Assembly: GCF_000005505.3 (NCBI RefSeq)
Contig: NC_016132.3
Location: 40,252,914-40,316,913, forward strand
Reading direction: 5' to 3'
DNA: 64,000 nucleotides
From: Brachypodium distachyon
Taxonomy: Eukaryota > Streptophyta > Magnoliopsida > Poales > Poaceae
Shown: positions 1 through 10,913 of the stretch, piece after piece
Position numbering within the stretch: position 1 is the stretch's first letter
Layout: the number at the start of each line of letters is the position of its first letter
Notes under the pieces: generated by a model
Databases searched by the model: none
The model's input: the letters and a program-made list of their open reading frames with translations, nothing else
Told to the model about the DNA's origin: nothing
Translations under genes and position numbers: made by a program

Positions 1-909
1 TGGTATTATGGGCTCTGCCAGGATGGATGTAAGAAATATGAACCCGGATCCGAGGTGACATCGGTATGTAGCAGTGTAGGTGGGGGCGCGTCCCTCAGGT
101 GGTTTGGGGGAATATGTTCTGAAAATTCCTGTAATCGATGCCGTTGCTACTCTACCCTGAGGACAGCAAGGGATTAACACGTCGATTTCTTGTGGGTAAA
201 GTGTACCACCTCTCGAGAGTGTCAAACTAAGTACTTAGCCGTGTGCCCGGTTACGGACAATTATGAGCAACTAGATATTGGAGTTGTAAGAAAAGTCTCA
301 CTCATTCCAATTTCCTAATAAAATGAATGGTTTGAACTGGGTAGGAGCATTGATGTTTCTACTCAATGTGCCTAGGTTAATAGGAGCATGGGTGTTTCTA
401 CCCCGTGTCCAATAGAATTAAAACTATTTGTTTAAAAATGATATGATTGAACAATGATGCTTTTATGCAAATAGCCAAAACCCCACCTTGCCAAATATTG
501 CATGTACTTGATAGGCTCTGTTATAACCCTTTGGTGAACTTGCCAATACATTCAATGTATTGACCCCCTAGTGGCTGCAACGTTTAAATGTTGCAGGTGA
601 ACCAGGTGAAGAGTGAGGTACGAATTGTTAGGGTTGCGAGTTTACATTCCAACATGTTTCGACTGTGGAGTTGTTATGGGACTCCTGTATCTTCTGCCTT
701 CCGCTGCAAGATTTTATTTTCTTTTGAGATAACCCATGAGGTTATGCAATATGTAAGTTACTACTAAATTCTTGATCAATGCGATGTAATATACTTTTGA
801 CCTTTGTATCTTGATATTACATCGTGAAACTGTGTGTGCTAGCGAGTCGATCCAGGGACTAGCACAGTAAGCACAGAGATCTAACCCTTGGTGAAGGGGG
901 ATCGCTTCA
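1..909 (+). mobile_element. Tekay-type LTR, 3' part (left end outside window)
   Basis: The sequence matches the 3' part of the LTR family seen complete at 39116-45750 and 10914-14274, including the shared block beginning CTCTCGAGAGTGTCAAAC and the terminal GGATCGCTTCA ending at 909. No primer-binding site follows, so this is a 3' LTR or a solo LTR rather than a 5' LTR. It abuts Tat-like sequence at 910. The left boundary and target duplication lie outside the window and cannot be tested. Confidence 0.85.
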
Positions 910-2167
910 CCCAACCTGCGCTCGAGATCGCCCCGGAACTCGAGGAGGCACCTGTGGCCACCGTCTGTGAACGCACCACCTCCTCAAGTGCCAATGAAGG
1001 CGAGCGTGTCCTTCTGCTTCCAGCGGCCGCGAGCTCGTCCCTTGCCTCCACCTGGGGCCTGGGCGGCCGCTCGTGGCTGGCCTCCGTTGCGGCGAGATCG
1101 AGGGGCTCGGACCCGGTGTCCGCTGCCTCCTCGATTAACGCCTGTGGCTTGGTCACTGGGAGAGTCCCCTCTGTCCCTGCTCTGTCCGGTGGGGGTTGTT
1201 CCACCTTCACCTCAAGGGTGGCTTCCGCATCGGCCATGGCGCCCCCTGGGGTGAGTCCTGCGACCCCCGCGCCCGCAAACGCGGCGGTAGAAGGGGTTGC
1301 GGGAAGGATTGTTAGAAAGAAGCGAAGTGCAAGACAAGGAAAAGTAACGGGGTGGAATACTATGGCGGGTGTGGCGTACCTTGTGCGGTGTCCCCTCCCT
1401 CTGCGTCGGTCGCCTCTTGGCGGCCACCTTCGTTCGTTGCCGGGTCGACCCCAGCAACGCTTCCCGGTCCTCAATAAGGAAGCATAGAAGGAGTGTTAGA
1501 CGCCGAAAAAAAAGAGAGAAGTGCATACGACTAGGACGCACCTGCTCCCGGGACCGCCGGCTTGCTTCCGGTGTGGGCAGCGCCGCCCACACCAACCGCC
1601 GCCACAGACGTCGTGCCCCCCGTCCCGGCTTGGGGGCTTCCTCCGCTTGTGCCAGGGGCTGTGCGCCGTTTCTTGCTCAAGGTTGCCGGTGGAGAGCTCA
1701 CTGGACCCCTCTTCCTCGCCGGCCTGAAGCAAGAACAATTATTCGCCGAAAAAGTGTCAAGGGAAACAGGAAGCACGGGCTAAGGGAAAAGAACTTACTT
1801 CGCTGGGTTCAGCACCAGCCTGCGGTTGGTGAAGGTTCCTCCCGCGGGAAGCGCCTTCCGCGCTGGCGGAGCGTTCCCGCTACCGCTACCGCTAGAGCCC
1901 CCCACCGCGCCGGGAATGAGCTCTGGGCCGGTGGGCTGCCCCTGCGCTGGCTCCGTTGCACGGGGGGAGGCGGGACAGCGGCACGACGTCGTCGTCGTCG
2001 CTGTCCCCTTCCGCGGGGCTGTCGGCACCCCGGGACCCCTCGTCCCCGGATGTGTCGGCGACCTCGCGGGAGACGTTGTAGCTGGCGGAGGCGCCCACTG
2101 GCCCCTCGGAATCCCCGTCCGAGTCGTCCTCCTCCTCCTCGCTCTCGGCCACTGGTTGCTTCCTGGT

Positions 2168-3198
2168 CTAGGCCCGTGGTCGCGGGGGAGGGCTGCTCGA
2201 TGAGGCACCCTCCATGATTCCCCGCTCGTTGCAGGGCGGGTAGTTGCGGGCTCTCGGGTTGGCGACATTCGCGTGGAGCGCTGTCACACCCGGAGGAACC
2301 CCAGCGAAGGGGGAGTTGTCGCCGGTGATCCACCTGAGCCATGTTCGGATTTGCTCCATCGTCAGCCCGCCCCGTTGCAGCCTCATCCGATCGCTCTCCC
2401 CCGAATAGGTGTAGACCGGGTGGGTTCGGTGCTGCAGCGGAGCGGCGCGCCTCGCGATGACGCTCCGGGCCACGTCCAGATCCGTGAGCCCCACACGCCA
2501 CAGCGCCACGATCTTGTCATGGATCGGCGCGAGCTCGGCGTCCCAGGCGTCACGGTCCCGCCAATCGCGGGACTTCTTCGGCAGTGCGGTGGGCAAGGTG
2601 TAGGCCTCGTTGTGCTCCTCGATGTAGAGCCAGCACCAGTCCGTGCGCCACTCCGTCTTGATCTTCCGGTCCTCGGTGATGATGAACTCAGATTTGAGCC
2701 CGTCTCGGAACCGGAACGAGACCCCGGAAGACATCGCCTCACCCTTCTCGACGCGAGGGTAGTAGTAGTGGCGGAACAACGCCACGGACGGCATCACCCC
2801 CACGAACGCCTCGTAGAGCTATTGGAAGACGGCAACCTTCAAGAAGGAGGTGGGATGAATCTGCGCCAGCTGCAGGTGGTACGCGGAGAGGATAGCATGG
2901 AGGAAAAGGGAGTGCGGCGGCACGAACCCGGAGAGGATGAACCTCACGAACACCCGGTAATAGTGCTCGCCAGGGTCAGACCAAACGGGCAGGATGCGTG
3001 TCGAGCCATGCTTGTTGGGCTTGGTGGCCACCGCCAAGCACAACTTCTCCTCAGCCTCGCCGTTGTAGCTGGGCCTGAAGAACACGAACTGGGCCCTCTT
3101 CTCCTTGTCTCTGCACTCTCGCTCCGACATCTCCTTCTTGCTACTCTTCTTTCCCTTGCCGTTGGCGCCCTTGGGACGTGCTGGGCTTTGGGTGCCAT
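2168..3198 (-). pseudogene. antisense ORF, PF04195 'putative gypsy-type transposon' protein, broken
   Basis: Read leftwards, the protein starts with MAPK at 3198, as does its homologue at 20569. It shifts frame by one base within about 15 codons, then reads through FVFFRPSYNGE, FVRFILSGFVPPHSLFLHAI and VGVMPSVALFRHYYYP, the PF04195-type core. An in-frame TAG at 2819-2821 sits where the homologue has Gln (LAQLCENFVG). Further left, an acidic Ser/Asp/Glu-rich stretch (about 2152-1892) probably belonged to the C-terminus, perhaps through splicing. The function of this family is unknown. The copy cannot make a full protein. Confidence 0.6.
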
Positions 3199-3314
3199 TG
3201 GTGGAGGGAGGGAGGAGGTGGGGGGGGCCTCTCGGGGGTTGAAGCGCAAAGGGCTTGGGGGAAGCAACGGCAGGGGCAGTGGCGGAGGGGAGTCCTTGTG
3301 ACACTGCCCCTAGG

Positions 3315-3322
3315 TATTTATA
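3315..3322 (-). promoter_or_regulatory. TATA box of the antisense ORF
   Basis: TATAAATA on the minus strand, about 117 bases upstream of the ATG at 3198. The second Tat-like copy has a TATA motif at a similar distance from its antisense ORF (20688-20695), which supports a real antisense promoter. Confidence 0.45.
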
Positions 3323-3624
3323 TCCGGCAGGCGGAATTGCAACGGACGCCCCCCACGATCAGTAATCAAGCGCCCTAAAGATTTGGAGGAATCAAGACGG
3401 TATGCGCGACCTGGCCATAACTCACTGCTAACAGAAGGATAGTGGGGCCAGAGATCGTGCACCCGCCCCTCCCGTTCCGACGGAAGGAGGCGTATCGGCG
3501 GCCTACGTGGCCGGGTTCCCAGCTTGGCCTGGGGACCCACGCGTCGGAAGGGCATAGCTCGGCAACCGACCAAGGATAATACTGCCCGGGAGCTCAAGGT
3601 AGCCAGCCCACACCCGGGGGCTAC

Positions 3625-4388
3625 TTTCGTACCAGTGGCCCACAGGGCCCCACTGGCACTCGACGCGTGGGTCGCAACTGATGAGATCCCGCTAGGCCGG
3701 CTTCCCGGGAGGGGCGAACCCAGGAAGCTACCAGTTCGCTCCCCGCAACTTGCCGAGCAACGGTACCGGGGCTTCGGGGGTCGCAGGTGGGGCCGACGGG
3801 ACAGCGGAGACAACACCACACAGCGGGCACAGTGCATTAAATGCACCGATAGGAGTCACAACGCCAGGGCTAGTCTTGCCCAACAAGTCTAGAGCGGGTA
3901 CCCTAAGAGTTATTTTGTTTACATTGCACATTGGCCGGGGCGCTGCATGAAGCCCAGCGTGGATCTACAGTAGGGTGAGTTTTGTGGCAATGACACGCAT
4001 GGAGGAAACATGTCACGCTGCATGCACTGGCACATGTGGTATCCCCTTGACTATAAAAGGAGGACCAAAGCCATCAGTCAAAAGGTTGGAACCCCAGTCA
4101 GTAGCAACTAGTAGTGCCCCTGTTCATAGCAGAATCTCTTAGGAGAACAAGTAGCTCACCTGGGAAATCCCCAGGGTAATCTGTAAGAACATACACACAT
4201 TTCATGAATACAACTCTAAGCAGGATGTAGGGTGTTACACCTCCGGGTGGCCCGAAACTGGGTAAATCCGAGTGTCGACACTTCGTGTCTTACGTCACGC
4301 CGGCGATCGCCAGAGCGCTCGCCTCGCCCCTCACCGAACAACAAGGGGGTGCTCGGCATCCCCGGTGCCGGAGGCCCGTGCCCCGACA
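3625..4388 (+). mobile_element. probable 3' LTR of the Tat-like element
   Basis: A polypurine-like CCCGGGGG precedes the approximate start. The segment contains CTATAAAAGG at 4051-4060 and ends in CCCCGACA at 4388, a typical end for grass Tat-type LTRs that begin TGTCGG. The expected TGTCGG start is not intact, so the left boundary is approximate. The TATA surroundings (GTGGTATCCCCTT upstream) recur at 21520-21535 and 21950-21970. Confidence 0.5.
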
Positions 4389-6389
4389 ATTTTCCTTAGT
4401 AGTAGCATGCAACTTCAAGATCAATTCAGCATGAGAAACAAAGCCATACAAAATCTCAAAAGGGCACATCTTAGTGGTAGAATGCAGCGAACGATTGTAA
4501 GCAAATTCAATATGAGGTAAACATTCTTTCCACAATTTTAAGATCTTCTTTAAAACAGCCCTCAACATAGAAGACAGAGTTCTATTGACTACTTCAGTTT
4601 GTCCATCGGTTTGGAGGTGACATGTAGTACTAAACAGCAATTTAGTCCCCAACTTATCCCATAAACATCTCGAAAAGCGACTAAGAAACTTTGTGTCACG
4701 ATCCGAAACAATAGTATTTGGCACGCCATGCAAACGAACAATTTCACGAAAGAACAAATCAGCAACATGTGCAGCATCGTCACTCGTGTGACAAGGAATA
4801 AAATGTTCCATCTTCGAAAATCGATCCACAACAACCAAAATACTATCCCTCCCCTTCTATGTACGAGGCAATGCCAACACAAAGTCCATCGAAATATCCT
4901 CCCATGGAACACTCGGAAGATGAAGAGGTATATATAAACCATCTAGATTCTGGCCTGACTTAGCTTTTTCACATGTCGTGCAGCGAGCAACGAATTTCTC
5001 CACATCCTTACGCATCCGCGGCCAAAAGAAGTGTGTAGCAAGTATATCCTCCGTCTTCTTCACTCCAAGGTGATCCATTAAACCTCCTCCATGCGCCTCC
5101 TGCAACAACAAAAGGTGAATGGAACTATCTGGAATACATAGTTTGTTAGCACGGAACACAAATCCATCATTGAGGACGAATTTGTTCCAAGTTTTCCCTT
5201 CTTTACATCTTTAAATTCAGCATCATGCACATATTGTTGTTTAATAGTTTCCAATCCAAAAATGCGAAAATCAAGCTAAGATAGCATGGTATAACGGTGT
5301 GACAAAGCATCAGCAATAACATTATCATTACCCTTTTTGTGTTTAATAACATAAGGAAAAGATTCAATAAACTCAACCCACTTTGCATGACGCTTATTCA
5401 ACTTAGCTTGACTACGAATGTGCTTCAAAGATTCATTATCAGAATGTATAACAAATTCTTTAGACCATAAATAATGTTGCCAAGTTTCTAATGTCTAAAC
5501 AAGCGCATACAATTCTTTATCATAAGTAGAATAATTCAGACTTGGCCCACTTAGTTTTTCACAAAAATATGCAACCGGTTTACCCTCTTGCAACAACACA
5601 CCTCCCAATCCAATACCACTAGCATCACATTCAAGTTCAAATGTCTTAGTGAAATTAGGAAGTTGTAATAAAGGAGCATGAGTTAACCTGTCTTTTAACA
5701 ACATGAAAGCGTCTTGTTGTGCATCACCCCAAACAAAGGGGACATCTTTCTTTGTAAGCTTGTTCAGCAACGCAACAATGGAGCCATAATGTTTGACAAA
5801 ACGCCTATAGAACCCCGCAAGTCCAAGAAAACTCCGCACTTGTGTGACCATTTTTTGTGGAAATGGCCTCAATCTTGGCGGGGTCAACCTCAATGCCCTG
5901 CACTGTAACAACAAAGCCAAGAAAAGCAACTCGATCGGTGCAGAAGGTGCGCTTCTCAAGATTACCAAACAAGCATGCATCGCGTAAAGCATTGAAAACA
6001 GCACGCAAATGATCCAAATGTTCCTCTAAGAATGTGCTATAAATGAGAATATCATCAAAGTATACCACCACAGAACACCCAATAAAAGCATGCAAAACTT
6101 CATTCATTATTCGCATGAAAGTGCTGGGAGCATTAGTTAAACCAAAAGGCATTACTAACCACTCATATAAACCAAACATGGTTTTAAACGCTGTTTTCCA
6201 TTCATCTCCTAACTTCATACGAATCTGGTTGTAACCACTACGCAAATCAGTTTAGAGAACATGGTAGAGCCGCTCAATTCATCTAGCATATCATCTAACC
6301 GTGGTATGGGATGACGGTAACGAATGGTAACATTATTCATAGCTCTACAATCAGTACACATGTGCGACGAATCATCTTTCTTGGGGACC
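4389..6389 (-). pseudogene. gypsy pol, 3' half: reverse transcriptase, RNase H, integrase (broken)
   Basis: Starting at 6389 the reading gives RT with the motif [11 protein letters not shown] (catalytic Asp pair). RNase H follows, with FELECDASGIGLGGVLLQ. Next is the zinc-binding integrase motif (HGGGLMDHLG then CTTC) near 5100-4970, and the integrase core with [21 protein letters not shown] and [11 protein letters not shown] (4838-4450). Frameshifts occur near 6252 and 5865. An in-frame TAG ends the RNase H ORF at about 5495, and another stop lies near 4857. Sequence stops inside the integrase at the junction with the Tat-like LTR. Non-functional. Confidence 0.85.
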
Positions 6390-6394
6390 AAAAT

Positions 6395-9300
6395 TGTAAC
6401 ATCCCAAAATTTTAAACCCTTTCATATGCGTTGCATCCATGAGCATCATGCCACATTTGCATTTTGAATCTTGTTTTGAATTCCAAAAAAAAGGGGTTTT
6501 AAAAAGAGTTTCTACAATTTTTAAACCTTAGCCTTTTTACCCATTTGAGTTTTGGTTTTTAAACCAATAAGCTTTTGATCATAAAAGGGGTTTATTGCAT
6601 AAATGAGCTACCCCATAATTTTTGGTATTTATTTGGAGTTGAAAAGCTATTTTATTTAAATAGTTATGAAGCCCTAAATGGCATTTATAGGACAAAACTA
6701 TTTTTATATATTTTACTTGGAAGGATTTATAGGCGAAGCTTCGAACGAGCGGGGGCGGCCTTCTCTGGTGACCAAAAGGGCAACCCAGCCTTCTTTATAA
6801 CTTTTGATTTTGAACTCCAAATCAATTCAAATAAATCCCAGAAAATTTGTAAAATCATATTACAATATGATTCAACTGTCCCGTCGTCCTAGGCGACGAC
6901 TCCGTCCACGAAGGAGAGCGCCACCGCCGCCATCTTCACCGCCATGACGAGCCTCACCTCGCCGCCACCCCCGAGCCGTCGCCGCCGCCATCTTCCCCAC
7001 CTCCGGCCAGAACCCTAGCCGCCGGTGAGCACCTCCCTCCTCAACCGTCCGATCTACTCCTACGGTCCAGAATAGAACAAATAAATCAAAGGGGTATGAT
7101 TTGATCTAAACCGTCCGATGATTTTTAAGTTAGATCCGACGGCCACGTTTTATTTTAATTCCCGAACCGGTACGCACCAATAGGGACACGACACATCGCA
7201 TGGTTTAAAATTAAAATCTATTTCCCGGTTAGATTAATTGGCAGTTTTGCAGAAAAGCTCCTGAAACTTCAAACCATCATAACTTTTAAACCATTTGGCC
7301 AAATTTGATGATATTTACCTTTCTGGAAACCTTGAAGCGTGTAGAATCTTTTGGCACTGGTTAAATTCAATTTTGATTAATTGTTTCTGGAGTTATTTAC
7401 AGAATAGTGTTTAATGCCATTTAATTCATATCTTTTGTTTTAAAAATCATTTTAACTTGAAACCAGTGCCCAAAATTTTGTTTTAATGTCCTCTGATCAT
7501 TTGGAATAGAGAAATAAAATTTTGATTAAATTAATTGGCTGATTCTTTTAAAACCTTGTTTTAGCACTTTCTTTTTGACTTATTTTGTTAAATCCTTTTG
7601 ACCAGAGATTAAATGTTGTATGCCTAAGAAACTGAAACCCTTTCTCGTCAAATAAAATAAACCAAATCATGTCACATGCTTGCATTGCATCATAGCATAC
7701 TTTCTTTTGTCGTGCTGTGAATTGTTTATTTATGTATGTGTATGCTTGTTTATTAAAGTTTACTCGGAGAGCGAACCGTGCGATTGTGACGAGTGTTTGA
7801 ACTCCAACTGCTATCAAGACAAGTTCACTTTGATCATTATCCTACTATTGTTGCTTTTAAATACCTATGCATTAGTGCTGCTTATTAGAATGCATTGATA
7901 GGATTATTACTCGTACTTATGCTAGCTATGACTTGACCTATTAGTGATAGGATTACCTTTGCCATGAAATCCTCCACCAATAACCACCGTGAGTAGTTTT
8001 TGCTTAGCCATGCTATGTCTAGTATACGTGGGAGGTAATCTCAATTACCATGAAACTGACAATGTGGAGCATTTTGAAAACCTGGCAAAAACAACCTTAA
8101 TGAATCATCCTGGGTGGGCGGCTTTGAGTTTTTGAGATGTTATGCGACGTCAGGTCCATTTCTATGGGTCCCTCTGAGTTGACTCCCCGTGGATTCGGGG
8201 AGGGATCGTCCATGGACGTCTCCTCGTGGATTCGGGGAGCGCTTGCGTCGCAAATGTGGAATGCCACCCGGGGTAACCAGAGACTGGATTAGTTTCCTGT
8301 TTAGTAGCTTCCAGTACAACCACATGCTAATAATGGCTCTGGCTTGATGGAGTAAGACATATGATCCTGGATCCGAGGAATTTTGCAGATGTAGCCGTGT
8401 AGGTGGGAACTTAGGTCCCTCAGGTGGTCTGGTGAATATGGTCTAAAAATTCTTGTAATCGATGCCGTTGCTACTCTACCCTGAGGACAACAAGGGATTA
8501 ACACGTCGATTTCTTGTGGGTAAAGTGTACAACCTCTCGAGAGTGTCAAACTAAGTACTTAGCCGTGTCCTCGGTTACGGACAATTTTGAGCAACTAGAT
8601 CTAGGGGCTGTAAGGAAGGTCTCACTCATTCTAATTTCTAAATAAAAGGAATGGTTTGAACTTGGGTTAGGAGCATCGATGTGTCTACTCGATGTCCTTA
8701 GATTAATAGGAGCATCGGTGTTTCTACCCGGTGTCCATTAGATAACATTATTGTAACATTCAATTGTAGTAGGGTAAACTATGTTCTGCTTCCACGCAAA
8801 AAAGCCTGAACTCCACCTAGCCAATACTGCATGTACTTGATAGGATCTGTTATAACCCTTTGGTGAACTTACCAATACATTCAATGTATTGACCCCCTAG
8901 TGGCTGCAACGTTTAAATGTTACAGGTGAACCAGGTGAAGAGTGAGGTACGAATTGATAGGACTATGGAGTTGTTATGGGACTCCTGTATCTTCTGCATT
9001 CCGCTGCAAGATTTCCTTTTCTATTGAGCTAACCCATGAGGTTATGCAATATGTAAGGTACTATTAAATTCTGGATCAATGCGATGCAATATACTTTTGA
9101 CCTTTGTATATATTACATCTTGAAACTGTGTGTGTTAGCGAGTCGATCCAGGGACTAGCACTGTAAGAACGGAGATTGAACCCTGTATGGGGGAGGTCGC
9201 TTTTTCTTATTTTAAAATACTTATGCAGTAGTGTTGTGTAGTTTGCATTGATAGGGATATTACTCGTATCTATGCTAGCTGTATTTTGGCCTGGTAGAGT

Positions 9301-10548
9301 AGGATACCTGTGCCATTACCTTTCCACCAATCACCATCGTAAGTAGTTGATTGCTATGCTACGTTAGTATACGTGGGAGGGAATCTCACATGAAACTATT
9401 AATGTGGAGCATTTTGGAAACAAGAAAAAACAACTTTAATGAATCATTCTGGGTGGGCGGCTCTGAGTTTTCGAGATGTTATGCAATGTCAGGTCCATTT
9501 CTATGGGTCCCTCTAAGTCGACTCCCCGTGGATTCGGGGAGCGTTTGCGTCACAAATGTGGAATGCCACCCGGGGTAACCAGAGACTGGACTAGTTTCCT
9601 ATTTAGTAGCTTCCAGTACAACCACATGCTAAATGGGCTCTGGCTGGATGGAGTAAGAAATATGAACCCAGATCCGAGGGATTGTAATGATGTAGCTTTG
9701 TAGGTGGGAGCACGGGTCCCTCAGGTGGTCTGGGGGATTATGTTCTGAAAATTCTTGTAATTGATGCCGTTGCTACTCTACCCTGAGGACAACAAGGGAT
9801 TAACCCATCGGTTTCTTGTGGGGAATGTGTACAACCTCTCGAGAGTGTCAAACTAAGTACTTAGCCGTGTCCCCGGTTACGAACAATTATGAGCAACTAG
9901 ATTTGAGAGCTGTAAGGAAGGTCTCACTCATTCTAATTTCTTAATAAAATGAATGGTTTGAACTTGGATTAGGAGCATCGATGTGTCTACTCGATGTCCT
10001 TAGATTAATAGGAGCATCGGTGTTTCTACCCGGTGTCCATTAGTTATCATTATTGTAACATTCAATTGTAATATGGTAAACTATGTTCTGCTACCATGCC
10101 AAAAAGCCTGAACCCCACCTTGCCATATACTACATGTACATTGTTAGGTCTGTTATAATTTCCAGGTGAACTTGCCAATACATTCAATGTATTGACCACG
10201 TAGTGGCTGCAATTAATAATGCAGGTGAATCCGACGACGAGTGAGGTTCGTCGTTGTTTGTTTGGGGCACGTGCTTACATTCCAACATGCTCTCTCCTTG
10301 GAGTAGTTGTGGCTCATTTGTTTCTACCTTTCCGCTGCTTAGTCTTTCAAACTCTATTTTGATATGCTGACCCAAGGGGTCATGCAAGGTTGTAAGTACT
10401 CTTAAATTCTAGATGAATGCGATGTAATAAAGTACTTTGACCTTTGTATCTCGATATTTCATCTTGAAATTGTGTGTGCTAGTGAGTCGATCCAGGGACT
10501 AGCACTATAAGCACAGAGATCGAACCCTGTACGGGGGAGGTCGCTTCA
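6395..10548 (+). mobile_element. solo LTR, Tekay-type family, TSD AAAAT
   Basis: Starts TGTAACATCCCAAAATTT and ends GGTCGCTTCA. The five bases AAAAT occur directly before (6390-6394) and after (10549-10553), so this is a solo LTR from recombination between two LTRs. It interrupts the RT of the minus-strand gypsy element: the RT resumes on the far side of each boundary. It is about 0.8 kb longer than the other copies because its 3' part is tandemly duplicated (about 7855-9190 and 9207-10548). Confidence 0.93.
7855..10548 (+). repeat. tandem duplication of about 1.3 kb inside the solo LTR
   Basis: Two copies of the same LTR 3' part follow each other: unit 1 about 7855-9190, unit 2 about 9207-10548. 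Both contain the CTCTCGAGAGTGTCAAAC block, the GAGCATCGATG block and the CGAGTCGATCCAGGGACTAG block in the same order. Unit 1 ends at GGGGGAGGTCGCTT without the terminal CA and runs into the sequence that begins unit 2. Other copies of the LTR have this segment once. Confidence 0.8.
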
Positions 10549-10553
10549 AAAAT

Positions 10554-10908
10554 AATAGGTACGGCACAAGGACTAAGAGACTCATGAATGTGACCTTTGT
10601 CTAGTAGTGCTTGAATTTGTCGCTGAATCTCTTTGGTTTCCTCCGGGGTCGTACGATATGGCACCTGGTTGGGGAGCGAGGCTCCAGGAAGTAAGTCGAT
10701 TTGATGCTCGATTTCGTGAATAGGGGGCAATCCTGGAGGTATATCGTGTGGAAAAACATCCGCATACTCCTGCAAAATGTTAGCAACAACAGGTGGCAAA
10801 GAGGGAGGCATCTCCTCGAAAGAAAACAAAACCTTTGTGCAAACAATAGCATAGCATGTAGTAGTACTCACATCAATGTCAGAAACATCAGATTTGCTAG
10901 CAAGCAAG
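10554..10908 (-). pseudogene. gypsy pol piece between protease and reverse transcriptase
   Basis: The minus-strand reading contains ILQEYADVFPHDIPPGLPP and LPNQVPYRTTPEETKEIQRQ, the classic N-terminal edge of a gypsy reverse transcriptase. It is the piece left between the two solo LTRs and continues in pol at 6389 and upstream into the protease at 14280. Too short to function. Confidence 0.8.
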
Positions 10909-10913
10909 CAAGT

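Larger units (their letters stand above)
910..4388 (+). mobile_element. Tat-like Ty3/gypsy fragment (3' region with antisense ORF and 3' LTR)
   Basis: GC-rich sequence carrying a minus-strand PF04195-like ORF, followed by an LTR-like segment with a plus-strand TATA box and a CCCCGACA end. Antisense ORFs between pol and the 3' LTR are a known feature of the Tat lineage of Ty3/gypsy elements. Assignment to that lineage is inference, because no pol is present here. The 5' side is cut by the Tekay LTR ending at 909. The 3' end at 4388 interrupts the integrase of the minus-strand gypsy element starting at 4389. Confidence 0.6.

Noticed and set aside
1369..2217. 282-codon arginine-rich plus-strand ORF
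   Set aside because: Shadow of the GC-rich antisense ORF region. Composition is low-complexity and there is no domain.
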